DNA of 64,000 bases from JAMZMI01 sp039970095. Lineage in GTDB: Bacteria; Bacteroidota; Bacteroidia; Cytophagales; Cyclobacteriaceae. The position numbers were made by a program, and so were the translations under genes. Each line of letters begins with the position of its first letter. Position 1 is the stretch's first letter. Below, piece after piece: positions 1 through 8,843 of the stretch. The notes under the pieces are model-generated. The model made no database searches, had not been told where the DNA came from, and worked only from the letters and a program-made list of their open reading frames with translations. The stretch is taken from positions 23,173-87,172 of the forward strand of contig JBDVMP010000106.1 in assembly GCA_039970095.1 (NCBI GenBank). Reading direction: 5' to 3'.

Positions 1-1
1 A

Positions 2-1561
2 CAAGCCGAAGGAACGAAAGTGGAACGCTGGCTGCAAGCTCGGTATGCCGGCATTCTGAAAGGAGCATTGAGATTCCCTAAAACAGTGATTGGGTCAACG
101 GTTGGTGTTTTCGTTATCAGCTTGATCATACTAACACAATTAGGACGCAGTTTTTTACCGGAATTCAATGAAGGTTCTTTAGTGATCAGTGCAGTGGGGA
201 TACCCGGCATGTCATTGGAAGAAAGCAATAAAAGTGGTCAGCTGATTGAGCAACTGCTTTTGGAGATGCCTGAAGTAGAGGTGGTCACTCGCAGGACTGG
301 ACGAGCGGAGTTGGACGAACACGCTCAGGGTGTGAATGCAGCGGAGATCGATGTGCCGTTTGCTCTTGAGGGAAAATCAAAAGAACAATTCTTTGAGGAA
401 GTGCGGACGAAGTTGAGTGTTGTTCCAGGAGTAAATATTACACTTGGTCAACCGATCGCGCACCGTATCGACCACATGCTTTCAGGAACAAGAGCCAATA
501 TCGCCATTAAGATATTTGGGGATGATTTGCAGCGCCTGTTTGAGTTAGGGAAAAGTGTGGAAACCAATATCAAATCCATTGATGGAATTGCGGATGTTGC
601 GGTAGATCAGCAAGTAGAAGTGCCACAAATCAAGATCACTCCGAAACGGCAAATGTTATCAGCCTATGGGATGACTGTTGGAGATTTGATGGAACAAGTG
701 GATGTAGCTTTTGCAGGTGAAAAGGCAGGAGAAATCTATGAAGGGCAGAAGTATTTTGATCTTATGGTTCGCTTTCAAAAGAAGTCCAGGAATAGCAAGG
801 AGTCCATACAGTCTGCTTTGGTCACATTACCCAATGGAGGACAAACTACATTGGATCAGCTGGCTGTGGTAAGCTCTGTAAGTTCACCCAATACCATTTC
901 CAGGGAGAATGTAAAGCGTAAGATCGTGGTAGCTGCTAATGTGCAAGGACGTGATTTGCGTGGTGTGGTGAATGAGATTCAGCAAATTGTGGAAGGAAAC
1001 ATTGACCTGCCCGAAGGTTATCGGGTGGAGTATGGAGGCCAGTTTGAAAGTGAAGCAAAAGCTTCTCAGTTGCTCCTTATTACCGCTGCTCTAGCCATTT
1101 TAGTCATTTTCCTATTGCTATATTATGAATTTCAGGATGTGAAACTATCATTCATTGTATTAATCAATTTGCCATTGGCATTGATTGGTGGGATTTTGAT
1201 TGTGTATTTCACTTCTGGTATTATCAGCATTGCTGCTACCATTGGCTTTATCAGTTTGTTTGGTATAGCCACAAGGAACGGAATTTTGCTTGTGTCGAGA
1301 TATGAAGATTTGAGAAAGGAAGGGTTGCAGGGATTTGAATTGCTAAAAACAGGAGCATTGGATCGGTTAAATCCGATTCTCATGACAGCATTTACAACCG
1401 GACTTGCATTGATTCCACTAGCACTGAAAGGAGGGGAGCCCGGAAATGAAATTCAAAGCCCAATGGCTGTAGTAATCCTTGGAGGGCTCTTAACAGCCAC
1501 AATATTGAATTTGATTGTGATTCCGTGTGTGTATGAAATAGTGGGTCAAAAAGAGGAGTAG
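2..1561 (+). CDS. CusA/CzcA-type heavy-metal efflux RND transporter, C-terminal half (5' truncated by window edge)
   Basis: The reading frame is open from the first in-frame base, so the gene begins outside the window; the GTG at 20 is an internal Val codon, not a start. About 520 of the usual ~1040 residues are present. They cover the membrane segment that opens the second half, the second periplasmic pore region (FLPEFNEGSL, then the TGRAELDEHAQG stretch typical of metal-exporting RND pumps) and the final block of membrane helices, including the conserved FGIATRNGILLVSRYED segment. By family knowledge it would export monovalent or divalent metal ions with a membrane-fusion protein and an outer-membrane channel, driven by protons. 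Those partners would lie upstream. The metal cannot be told from this half. The gene ends just before a bidirectional terminator. Confidence 0.93.
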   Translation, partial: QAEGTKVERWLQARYAGILKGALRFPKTVIGSTVGVFVISLIILTQLGRSFLPEFNEGSLVISAVGIPGMSLEESNKSGQLIEQLLLEMPEVEVVTRRTGRAELDEHAQGVNAAEIDVPFALEGKSKEQFFEEVRTKLSVVPGVNITLGQPIAHRIDHMLSGTRANIAIKIFGDDLQRLFELGKSVETNIKSIDGIADVAVDQQVEVPQIKITPKRQMLSAYGMTVGDLMEQVDVAFAGEKAGEIYEGQKYFDLMVRFQKKSRNSKESIQSALVTLPNGGQTTLDQLAVVSSVSSPNTISRENVKRKIVVAANVQGRDLRGVVNEIQQIVEGNIDLPEGYRVEYGGQFESEAKASQLLLITAALAILVIFLLLYYEFQDVKLSFIVLINLPLALIGGILIVYFTSGIISIAATIGFISLFGIATRNGILLVSRYEDLRKEGLQGFELLKTGALDRLNPILMTAFTTGLALIPLALKGGEPGNEIQSPMAVVILGGLLTATILNLIVIPCVYEIVGQKEE

Positions 1562-1653
1562 CTAACATGTATTTTACTTCTTTTAGTCCTGGTTATTCAC
1601 TGTTGTGTTTTGCACTTTTTTCATAAAACGCACAATGCTTCCTAGGACTACTT

Positions 1654-1682
1654 AAAAGCCACTCAATTGAGTGGCTTTTTTT
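1654..1682. terminator. Bidirectional rho-independent terminator between convergent efflux pump and lacI-type genes
   Basis: A perfect 26-base palindrome (13-bp arms AAAAGCCACTCAA and its complement) carries A residues on its left and a T run on its right. It can therefore terminate the pump gene on the plus strand and the regulator gene on the minus strand. Confidence 0.88.
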
Positions 1683-1764
1683 ATGCTTTGGGGGAGGCAA
1701 ACTCTTTGAACTTTGGGTTGAGCGTTCTCGAATCAGGGTAATAACGCTATATTAAAGCCATCCT

Positions 1765-2781
1765 TTATTTTAGTTTCCTGGTCGTACCTTTCAGTACCAA
1801 CTTCTGATTTACGACTATTTTGTCGTTTTCCAGCTGCTCTCCCGCTAGTATTTTTAGCATGGCGTTGGCAGCTTCAACACCCATTTGCTCAGCAACATCT
1901 TCTACCGTGCTCAGCTGGGGAGACATGTAAGAGGAGATCGGCTCATTGCTAAAGCCCATTACTGAAATATCTTCAGGAATTCGCTTCCCTTTCTTGAGTA
2001 AGTGATGGATGGCAGTATTGGCCACATAATCGTTGAATACAAAAATCCCATCCAGTTGCGGATAGTTCTTTAGAATTTTGTTCAGAAACTGCTGGATGCT
2101 ACTGTGGTCAAATTGAAAGTAGAATATCAAGTCTTCATTTACTTCAATGTGATTGTCTTTTAGCGCATCCAGATAGCCGTAGAGTCTGTTGTTGCTGTTA
2201 TTTAGATTTTTTGATGCTGTGATGTGTGCAATTGCCCGGCACCCTGTCTTAATCAGGTGTTCTGTGGCCTTGTAAGCCGCATTGTAATCATCTGCAATGA
2301 TCTTGGAGGCTTTCAGGAAATTGGACACACGGTCATAAAAAACCAATGGAATGTCTTGCTCAATCGCCTTTTCAAAATGAGCAACCTCGTTACTTTCTTT
2401 CGATAAAGCAGCAATGATTCCGTCCACTCTTAGGTTAATAAACTTGTCAATATACTCTACCTCTTTCTGGATTGTTTCCTCACTATGACCTAGCACTATT
2501 GCATATTCTGTTGATGCGAGTGTGTGATTTATGGAAGCCAAAACACGTGAAAAGAAGTGTAATTTGAGGTCTGGCACAATGACTCCTATCAGGAAGGTCT
2601 TGTTGTCTTTAAGAATTTGAGAATACCTGTTGGGAACAAATCCAGATTCTTTCACCCTCTGCCAAATGAGCTCTTTGGTCTTCTTACTTATGCGGGGGTG
2701 ATCTTGCAAAGCTCTGGAGACCGTGGATGGAGCCACACCCAGGCTTTTAGCCAAATCCGTCAATGTTGAATACTTCGACAT
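1765..2781 (-). CDS. LacI-family transcriptional regulator
   Basis: This 338-aa protein is full length for a LacI/GalR regulator. Residues 5-55 form the helix-turn-helix and hinge (LTDLAKSLGVAPSTVSRALQ, then RVKESGFVPN), followed by a periplasmic-binding-protein-like sensor domain (FLIGVIVPDL at about 64, MGFSNEPISSYMSPQLSTV near 280). It is divergent from the UxaA-family dehydratase and SDR genes 131 bp away and is probably their repressor, with a sugar acid or related metabolite as effector (inference). The ATG is preceded by a TAACTTTG element only four bases upstream, so the mRNA may have almost no leader. Confidence 0.92.
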   Translation of the reverse strand: MSKYSTLTDLAKSLGVAPSTVSRALQDHPRISKKTKELIWQRVKESGFVPNRYSQILKDNKTFLIGVIVPDLKLHFFSRVLASINHTLASTEYAIVLGHSEETIQKEVEYIDKFINLRVDGIIAALSKESNEVAHFEKAIEQDIPLVFYDRVSNFLKASKIIADDYNAAYKATEHLIKTGCRAIAHITASKNLNNSNNRLYGYLDALKDNHIEVNEDLIFYFQFDHSSIQQFLNKILKNYPQLDGIFVFNDYVANTAIHHLLKKGKRIPEDISVMGFSNEPISSYMSPQLSTVEDVAEQMGVEAANAMLKILAGEQLENDKIVVNQKLVLKGTTRKLK

Positions 2782-2785
2782 TTCT

Positions 2786-2793
2786 CAAAGTTA
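2786..2793 (-). promoter_or_regulatory. -7 promoter element of the LacI-type gene, four bases before its ATG
   Basis: On the minus strand TAACTTTG matches the Bacteroidota -7 consensus TAnnTTTG and is followed by AGAA and the ATG. No TTG was found at the usual 19-21 base spacing upstream; a TTTG lies 15 bases away. Confidence 0.45.
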
Positions 2794-2803
2794 TGAAGTC
2801 AAA

Positions 2804-2901
2804 CGATACAAACTACCCTTTGTGCACAGGTTTGCGCATTTGATATTGGTGGTTTTATGCCAGCTTATCGAGTATTAAATTCTAGAATAGCGATACGAAA
2901 C
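2804..2901. promoter_or_regulatory. Candidate operator pair in the lacI-uxaA divergent region
   Basis: The string CGATACRAA occurs twice in the same orientation, at 2804-2812 (just upstream of the regulator) and 2891-2899 (just upstream of the dehydratase). A TGTGCACA palindrome lies between them at 2821-2828. The placement fits autoregulation plus control of the divergent operon. No binding data can be inferred and the repeats are short. Confidence 0.3.
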
Positions 2902-2912
2902 AATCGGAGCTG

Positions 2913-4517
2913 ATGGCTAAACTTTTACAAATACATCCTAATGACAACTGTCTGGTAGCATTATCAGGTCTTGAACCCGGTAGTTATAAGTTTAATGAAG
3001 TTAGTGTGCTCAAGGTAGTTGAGTATGTACCCGAAAAGCACAAAGTAGCATTAACAGATTTACCAGCAGGCTCTACCGTGACGCAGTACGGAGTAAGTGT
3101 AGGCAGAACCACCAAAAATGTGAATCAGGGCGGTTGGCTCAATACCGAAAACCTGGAACACCTGGCTGATGATACTGAGATAAGAGATGTTGAATACAGC
3201 TGGGAAAAGCCTGACGTATCAGGGTTCCAGTCCAGAACGTTTATGGGTTATCACAGGGCAGATGGAAAGGTTGGTACAGCCAACTACTGGCTGTTTGTTC
3301 CTCTTGTATTCTGCGAAAACAGAAACCTCAGAATCATTCAGGAGACACTGGATAAGGTCTTGGGATACAAGAAAGAAAATGAATACAGTGCATTTGCCAG
3401 TCAGTGTTTGGGCAAACAAACAAACAATGCAGAATCCTTCCTGAGCCAGCAGGTATTTCAAAACATCGATGGCATACGATTTCTGTATCATGATGGGGGC
3501 TGTGGTGGTACGCGTCAGGATTCTGAGACGCTACTTCGCCTTTTGGCAGGATATGTCCACCACCCTAATGTGGCGGGCGCTACAGTATTGAGCCTGGGTT
3601 GTCAGCATGCGCAGATCGATTGGTTTAAGGAGGTCCAACAGGAACTTTATCCCGATTCAAATAAGCCGGTGATATATCTGGAACAACAAAAGATCAAATC
3701 AGAAGAACAATTAATAAAAACGGCGATTTCTGATACGATTGAAGGTCTGAAAGAAGCAGACAAGATCGAAAGACAGCCGGCACCCTTAAGCAAACTTGTA
3801 GTTGGATTAGAATGTGGTGCCTCGGATGGATTTTCTGGAATATCGGCCAATCCTGCCGTAGGTCATGCTTCGGATATGCTGGCGACACTTGGGGGTAGTT
3901 CTATACTATCAGAGTTTCCAGAGTTGAATGGAGTAGAACAGAACATTGTGGATCGATGCGAATCGAAATCGACAGCTGAGAAATTTTTGGCAATTCAAGA
4001 AGCCTACCACAACAAAGCAAGGCAAGCAGGGTCAGGTTTTGATATGAACCCATCTCCGGGAAATATAAAGGACGGTTTGATCACAGATGCTATCAAATCG
4101 GCAGGAGCAGCTAAGAAAGGGGGCGATGCGCCTGTAGCCGATGTGCTTGACTACACCGAACCGGTGACCAAGCCTGGACTCAACCTGCTTTGCACCCCGG
4201 GCAATGACGTGGAGTCAACAACAGGTATGGCTGGGAGTGGAGCAAATGTCATCTTGTTTACAACAGGTTTGGGTACTCCCACAGGCAACCCTATAGCTCC
4301 CGTAATCAAGATATCCAGCAATACAAAACTGTCTCAGGCCATGCCTGATATCATTGATTTCAATGCTGGTGAGATCATATCTGGAGAAAAGACCCTACAA
4401 CAAGTAGGAGAAGAAATATTAGAAGAGATCATAGCAGTGGCCAGCGGTAAGAAAACCAAAGCCATGCAGCTTGATCAAAATGACTTTATACTCTGGAAAC
4501 GGGGTGTGTCGCTGTAA
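2913..4517 (+). CDS. UxaA-family dehydratase (altronate dehydratase-like)
   Basis: This 534-aa protein has the full two-part architecture of altronate/galactarate-type dehydratases. An N-terminal SAF-like domain occupies about residues 1-95 (KLLQIHPNDNCLVAL). The large UxaA domain follows, with GYHRADGKVGTANYWLF, CGGTRQDSET, LECGASDGFSG and NPSPGNIKDGL. Members remove water from sugar acids such as D-altronate using iron or manganese. No uxaB or uxaC homologue is in view; instead an SDR follows after 16 bp. An oxidative deoxy-sugar route (fuconate dehydration) is therefore as plausible as altronate. The family call is firm and the substrate is not. The likely regulator is the divergent LacI-type protein. 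Confidence 0.9.
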   Translation: MAKLLQIHPNDNCLVALSGLEPGSYKFNEVSVLKVVEYVPEKHKVALTDLPAGSTVTQYGVSVGRTTKNVNQGGWLNTENLEHLADDTEIRDVEYSWEKPDVSGFQSRTFMGYHRADGKVGTANYWLFVPLVFCENRNLRIIQETLDKVLGYKKENEYSAFASQCLGKQTNNAESFLSQQVFQNIDGIRFLYHDGGCGGTRQDSETLLRLLAGYVHHPNVAGATVLSLGCQHAQIDWFKEVQQELYPDSNKPVIYLEQQKIKSEEQLIKTAISDTIEGLKEADKIERQPAPLSKLVVGLECGASDGFSGISANPAVGHASDMLATLGGSSILSEFPELNGVEQNIVDRCESKSTAEKFLAIQEAYHNKARQAGSGFDMNPSPGNIKDGLITDAIKSAGAAKKGGDAPVADVLDYTEPVTKPGLNLLCTPGNDVESTTGMAGSGANVILFTTGLGTPTGNPIAPVIKISSNTKLSQAMPDIIDFNAGEIISGEKTLQQVGEEILEEIIAVASGKKTKAMQLDQNDFILWKRGVSL

Positions 4518-4533
4518 AAGAGAATAAAAAGAG

Positions 4534-5313
4534 ATGGATTTAGGAATATCAGGTAAAGTTTACATTGTAACAGGAGGAGCAAAAGGAATAGGAGAGGCGA
4601 TCTCGCGAGAGCTTGCTCAGGAAGGTGCCATTCCGGTTATGGTTGGGCGATCAGAATCGGCCTCAAAAAAGCTGGAGGAGGAGTTGAAAGGAGAAGGGAA
4701 GCAATGTCTCGCGATCAATTGTGAATTATCAATTGTGGAGAATTGTGAAATGATCGTAGATAAAACCATAAAGGAATTGGGGAGAATCGATGGAGTGGTA
4801 AACAATGCCGGAGTGAATGATGGGGCGGGATTAGAAGCTGGCCCGGATAAGTTTGCGGCATCCATTCACCTAAACCTTATGCACTACTACAATATTGTGC
4901 ATTATAGTTTGCCCCAGCTAAAGAAGAACCGAGGGTCAATTATCAATATAAGCTCCAAGACAGCACTTACGGGCCAGGGCGGAACATCCGGCTATGCAGC
5001 AAGCAAAGGAGCGCAGCTTGCCCTCACAAGAGAGTGGGCGGTAGAGTTGTTGCCATATGGCATCAGGGTAAATGCCGTAATTCCATCAGAAGTAGCCACG
5101 CCACAATATGAAAGCTGGCTAAAGACATTTGACGACCCCAAAGAAGCACTAACACGGATTACCAGTAATATCCCTCTGGGAAAAAGGATGACTACCTCCG
5201 AGGAGATAGCCGCAATGGCAGTGTTTTTACTTTCAGAAAAGAGCAGCCACACTACCGGGCAATGGATTACTCCTGATGGGGGGTATGTGCATTTGGATAG
5301 AGCATTGAAATGA
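4534..5313 (+). CDS. Short-chain dehydrogenase/reductase, possibly L-fucose dehydrogenase-like
   Basis: This classical 259-aa SDR has the nucleotide-binding TGGAKGIG at about residue 13, NNAG at about 90, a catalytic Ser in INISSKTALTGQ and YAASK (Tyr and Lys). It lies 16 bp behind the UxaA-family gene, with AAAAAGAG before the ATG, so the two are co-transcribed. The C-terminal DGGYVHLDRAL resembles, from memory, SDRs annotated as L-fucose dehydrogenases in bacterial fucose operons. That would give a route from L-fucose through fuconate to the UxaA-family dehydratase. Alternatively it oxidises or reduces a keto-deoxy acid. The reaction is inference; the fold is certain. Confidence 0.9.
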   Translation: MDLGISGKVYIVTGGAKGIGEAISRELAQEGAIPVMVGRSESASKKLEEELKGEGKQCLAINCELSIVENCEMIVDKTIKELGRIDGVVNNAGVNDGAGLEAGPDKFAASIHLNLMHYYNIVHYSLPQLKKNRGSIINISSKTALTGQGGTSGYAASKGAQLALTREWAVELLPYGIRVNAVIPSEVATPQYESWLKTFDDPKEALTRITSNIPLGKRMTTSEEIAAMAVFLLSEKSSHTTGQWITPDGGYVHLDRALK

Positions 5314-5407
5314 ATATGAAACCCTGAAGAACAACTCCAATAAAAAGACTGTATTAATCTATACCTAAAAGCATAGGTGCTTTCATGGCAGCTTGAGCTA
5401 AACTGCG

Positions 5408-5440
5408 ACCCGTCCTTATAATAAGTTGACGGGTTTTTTT
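5408..5440 (+). terminator. Rho-independent terminator of the dehydratase-SDR operon
   Basis: The arms ACCCGTC (5408-5414) and GACGGGT (5428-5434) are followed by a run of T. The rest of the 312-base gap (5314-5625) is AT-rich; I see no further gene or clear promoter in it. Confidence 0.8.
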
Positions 5441-5625
5441 ATGCCTTCGGTCTTGCGAGGCGTATTGTTTTTCATCCGTTATGATGATAGGATTTATTTG
5501 CGCGCTTTCTATGTGAATTAATTATTCTGTAACTGACGCTCGTCATAGTTCTGTGAGATAATCCTGCAAAACTTTGTCCTTCTTCCTGACAAGTCGAAAC
5601 TCACTCAAAATTCAATTCAATCAAC

Positions 5626-7434
5626 ATGCAAGCAAGCAAGGCATTTCATCATTTTCACATTCCTGTTATGGGTTTGGCTTTTACCATCGATACTCCCATC
5701 AAGGTGGCTCATTTTGGCATCTCATCTGTAGTTTCTATTATTCAGGACAACCTGATCGAGAAGATGAGAAAGCACTACTATCAGAAGATCGGAGAAACAT
5801 ACACAGCGATAGAAGTAGGAGAAGAAGATTATCGCGCTAAAAGAATTACAGACTATCTCAATTTAATGAACCGCATCGTTCAGCACCAAGTCGAAAAGGT
5901 TAGAGAATCTGATTTTGGCAATGAAAGTGATATAGACACCTATTTTGCGATGTTGCCGGATGATAGTCCTCTGAAGAAAACCTACTCTCAGATGAAGGAG
6001 TTGCCCCAGGGTGATGAAAAAGCAGTGTTACAATCTGCCCTGCGGAAAGAAGTGCAAGCCGGTAGTATAGATGTCAATATTATGACCAAACTGGATAAAA
6101 CGGCTCGAAATTCGAACGGGGACGAGATTCAGGATGGATCCGATGCGGTGACCGCACTACGAGGCTATGCCAAGAGCGATTTGGTAAACTCTACGGTTGT
6201 GCTATCTGCCGGAATGAATCCCCGGCTATTTGCCTATATGGAAAAACTCGATGCATTTGATACAGATGAATCGGGTGAGTTTCGTAAAAAGATTGCCATC
6301 AAAGTGTCAGACTATAGGTCTGCATTGATACAAGGTAAAATGTTAGCAAAACGAGGACTATGGGTAAGCGAATACCGAATAGAATCGGGTTTGAACTGTG
6401 GAGGTCATGCCTTTGCTACAGATGGATTTCTCATAGGTACCATTCTGGAAGAATTCAAGAATAAGAGAAGTGAGCTGCAGAGTGAGCTCTTTGAAATTTA
6501 CAAAACCGCACTTGAAGCCAAAGGAAGAGCAGTAAGAACTCAACCTGAGTTTCTTGTCACCATGCAGGGCGGCATAGGCACTTATGAGGAAAATAAATTG
6601 CTCTCACAATACTATGAAGTGAATAGTGCCGGCTGGGGTACGCCATTTTTGTTGGTGCCGGAAGCTACTACTGTAGACGAACCAACCCTGAAATCACTTG
6701 CTTTAGCCCAGGTGAAAGATGTAAAACTCAGCCATAACTCACCGCTCGGTATTCGGTTTCATTATTTGAAAGGAACAACCGCCGAGCAGGAGAAACTGCA
6801 ACGAATATTAGATGGCAAACCCGGTAGCCCTTGCACCGAGAAGTATCTGGTTTCCAATACCGAGTTTGGAGAGGAGCCGGTTTGCACAGCATCTCGCAGC
6901 TATCAAAAGAAAAAACTCGCAGCACTGGAAAATGAAAACCTGGAACCAGAGGATTACAAACTTCAGAAACAAAGAGTATTGGATAAAGAATGTCTCTGTG
7001 TAGGCCTCAGCAATGCTGCAGTACTGAAACACGACCTGGAGCCATTCAAGAATCGCATGGCGGCCAATGTCTGCCCTGGGCCTAATATCGCTTACTTTTC
7101 AAAAATTGTCTCCCTCAAAACCATGGTTGATCATATTTATGGCAGGGCCAATATCATCCAGGGGGTGCGCCCACATATGTTTTTGAAGGAACTGTCATTA
7201 TATGTTGACTATTGGAAAGAGTTGGTGGAAGACCGCAAGAAGCACTTAGACAAACGCCACCAGAGATATGTCGAGAAATTCCGAAACAATCTCTGTGATG
7301 GTATCACTTACTATCGCGGATTATCCGATCGGCTTCAAGAAGAGTTTTCTGATATGACATCCACTATGAACAACAAGTTGGACGAATTTGAAGCAGTTTT
7401 GAATCAATGGCTAGACATAAAACCAGCCCAATAA
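5626..7434 (+). CDS. Conserved protein of unknown function, possible FMN-type TIM-barrel enzyme
   Basis: I do not recognise a named family for this 602-aa protein. There is no signal peptide or membrane segment, so it is probably cytosolic. The N-terminus (PVMGLAFTIDTPIKVAHFG) and the glycine-rich SGLNCGGHAFATDG at about 255-268, QGGIGTYEE and GWGTPFLLVPEATTVD recall nitronate monooxygenase or glutamate synthase-like FMN barrels, but this is an impression. Cysteines at about 403, 420, 456, 458 (CLC) and 483 (NVCPGP) could bind metal or an Fe-S cluster. The last 100 residues are helical and charged. The start is the first ATG of the frame. It is a single gene, followed by a structured inverted repeat and then gapA. 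Confidence 0.85.
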   Translation: MQASKAFHHFHIPVMGLAFTIDTPIKVAHFGISSVVSIIQDNLIEKMRKHYYQKIGETYTAIEVGEEDYRAKRITDYLNLMNRIVQHQVEKVRESDFGNESDIDTYFAMLPDDSPLKKTYSQMKELPQGDEKAVLQSALRKEVQAGSIDVNIMTKLDKTARNSNGDEIQDGSDAVTALRGYAKSDLVNSTVVLSAGMNPRLFAYMEKLDAFDTDESGEFRKKIAIKVSDYRSALIQGKMLAKRGLWVSEYRIESGLNCGGHAFATDGFLIGTILEEFKNKRSELQSELFEIYKTALEAKGRAVRTQPEFLVTMQGGIGTYEENKLLSQYYEVNSAGWGTPFLLVPEATTVDEPTLKSLALAQVKDVKLSHNSPLGIRFHYLKGTTAEQEKLQRILDGKPGSPCTEKYLVSNTEFGEEPVCTASRSYQKKKLAALENENLEPEDYKLQKQRVLDKECLCVGLSNAAVLKHDLEPFKNRMAANVCPGPNIAYFSKIVSLKTMVDHIYGRANIIQGVRPHMFLKELSLYVDYWKELVEDRKKHLDKRHQRYVEKFRNNLCDGITYYRGLSDRLQEEFSDMTSTMNNKLDEFEAVLNQWLDIKPAQ

Positions 7435-7451
7435 ATTATGCTCTATTCCAG

Positions 7452-7530
7452 GAGTTGAAGCACGCATGCACATTAATTGACTGCCTGAGAAGAAAGTTTT
7501 CAGGTGGTCAATAGGGTGTTGCTTCAAGTC
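7452..7530. repeat. Nested inverted repeat downstream of the 602-aa gene
   Basis: The outer arms are TTGAAGCA (7455-7462) and TGCTTCAA (7520-7527). Inside lies a second stem: ATTGAC-tg-CCTGA (7476-7488) against TCAGG-tg-GTCAAT (7500-7512), with symmetric tg/tg internal loops. There is no T run, so it is not a standard terminator; it may be a 3' UTR structure or a small structured RNA. The rest of the 337-base gap holds the gapA promoter and no gene that I can see. Confidence 0.5.
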
Positions 7531-7705
7531 GAATATCCACATGTTAGGTCACCCCATTGACATTTACTCTTTAAACAAGGGTGATCACTTCTGCATTGTC
7601 AAAGAAATCATCCTTTTAGCGAACATTATTCGGGTTAAAGACATTTACATAAAATAACCATGAAATAACTCAGGTCAAAACATGAAAAATCCTTAGGATA
7701 TAGGG

Positions 7706-7736
7706 TTTGTTTCTGATTGTGAGAGTTATAAATTTG
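7706..7736 (+). promoter_or_regulatory. gapA promoter
   Basis: TTTG at 7706-7709 is separated by 19 bases from TAAATTTG at 7729-7736. This matches the Bacteroidota primary-sigma consensus TTTG-N19-21-TAnnTTTG. It leaves a leader of roughly 30 bases before the gapA ATG at 7772. Confidence 0.82.
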
Positions 7737-7771
7737 CATTCAATTTTTATTCGTTTAAAACAATTACCATC

Positions 7772-8776
7772 ATGTCAAAAGTAAAAATCGGGATTAATGG
7801 ATTCGGAAGAATCGGACGCCTTGTTTTCAGAGTAGCTGCCGAAAGTCCAAATATTGAAGTTGTAGGTATCAACGATCTTATCAACGTTGATTATATGGCT
7901 TATATGCTAAAATATGACTCTACACACGGTCAGTTCAAAGGAGATGTGGAAGTGAAAGACGGCAAGCTTGTCGTAAACGGAAACGAGATCCGTGTAACTG
8001 CCGAAAGAAATCCTGCAGACTTGAAGTGGGGTGATATCGGAGCAGAGTACATCGTAGAATCAACTGGTCTTTTCCTTACAAAAGAATCAGCACAAGGTCA
8101 CATCGACGCTGGTGCTAAGAAAGTTGTGATGTCTGCGCCATCCAAAGATGACACTCCAATGTTCGTAATGGGAGTGAATCAGGATAAATATACTTCTGAC
8201 ATGGTGTTCGTTTCTAATGCTTCTTGTACTACCAACTGCCTTGCGCCGGTAGCAAAAGTATTGAATGATAAATTCGGTATCGAAAGTGGTCTGATGACTA
8301 CAGTGCATGCCACTACAGCCACGCAGAAAACCGTTGATGGTCCTTCTATGAAAGACTGGAGAGGTGGACGTGGTGCAGGTCAAAACATCATTCCTTCATC
8401 TACAGGTGCAGCAAAAGCTGTAGGTAAAGTTATCCCTGAGTTGAATGGAAAACTTACAGGTATGGCATTCAGAGTTCCTACGCCAGATGTTTCTTGCGTT
8501 GACTTGACTGTGAACCTTAAGAAAGAAACCACTTATGAGGAAATCTGTGCAGCAATGAAATCTGCATCTGAAAACGAATTGAAAGGTGTGCTAGGTTACA
8601 CAGAAGATGCAGTAGTTTCTAATGACTTCATCGGTGACGCCAGAACTTCAATCTTCGACGCAGGTGCTGGTATCCAGTTGACTCCTACATTCGTAAAGAT
8701 TGTTTCTTGGTATGACAATGAGTGGGGTTACTCTTCTAAAGTAGTAGAGCTACTTGAGTTCATCTCATCTAAATAA
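7772..8776 (+). CDS. gapA: Glyceraldehyde-3-phosphate dehydrogenase, type I
   Basis: This 334-aa enzyme converts glyceraldehyde 3-phosphate, NAD+ and phosphate to 1,3-bisphosphoglycerate in glycolysis. The Rossmann motif INGFGRIGR lies at residues 8-16. Asp35 in GINDL indicates NAD rather than NADP preference. The catalytic Cys152 is in SNASCTTNCLAP, with His179 in TTVHATTATQ and WYDNEWGYS near the C-terminus. The length is standard. It is monocistronic: its own near-consensus promoter lies upstream and a strong terminator follows directly. Confidence 0.98.
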   Translation: MSKVKIGINGFGRIGRLVFRVAAESPNIEVVGINDLINVDYMAYMLKYDSTHGQFKGDVEVKDGKLVVNGNEIRVTAERNPADLKWGDIGAEYIVESTGLFLTKESAQGHIDAGAKKVVMSAPSKDDTPMFVMGVNQDKYTSDMVFVSNASCTTNCLAPVAKVLNDKFGIESGLMTTVHATTATQKTVDGPSMKDWRGGRGAGQNIIPSSTGAAKAVGKVIPELNGKLTGMAFRVPTPDVSCVDLTVNLKKETTYEEICAAMKSASENELKGVLGYTEDAVVSNDFIGDARTSIFDAGAGIQLTPTFVKIVSWYDNEWGYSSKVVELLEFISSK

Positions 8777-8795
8777 GATTTTAAAATCTACATTG

Positions 8796-8824
8796 AAAAG
8801 GCTTCCATTTGGAAGCCTTTTTTG
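8796..8824 (+). terminator. Rho-independent terminator of gapA
   Basis: The arms AAAAGGCTTCC (8796-8806) and GGAAGCCTTTT (8811-8821) form an 11-bp stem around ATTT and run into a T tract. Confidence 0.92.
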
Positions 8825-8843
8825 TTTTCCACACCCTTCTACA

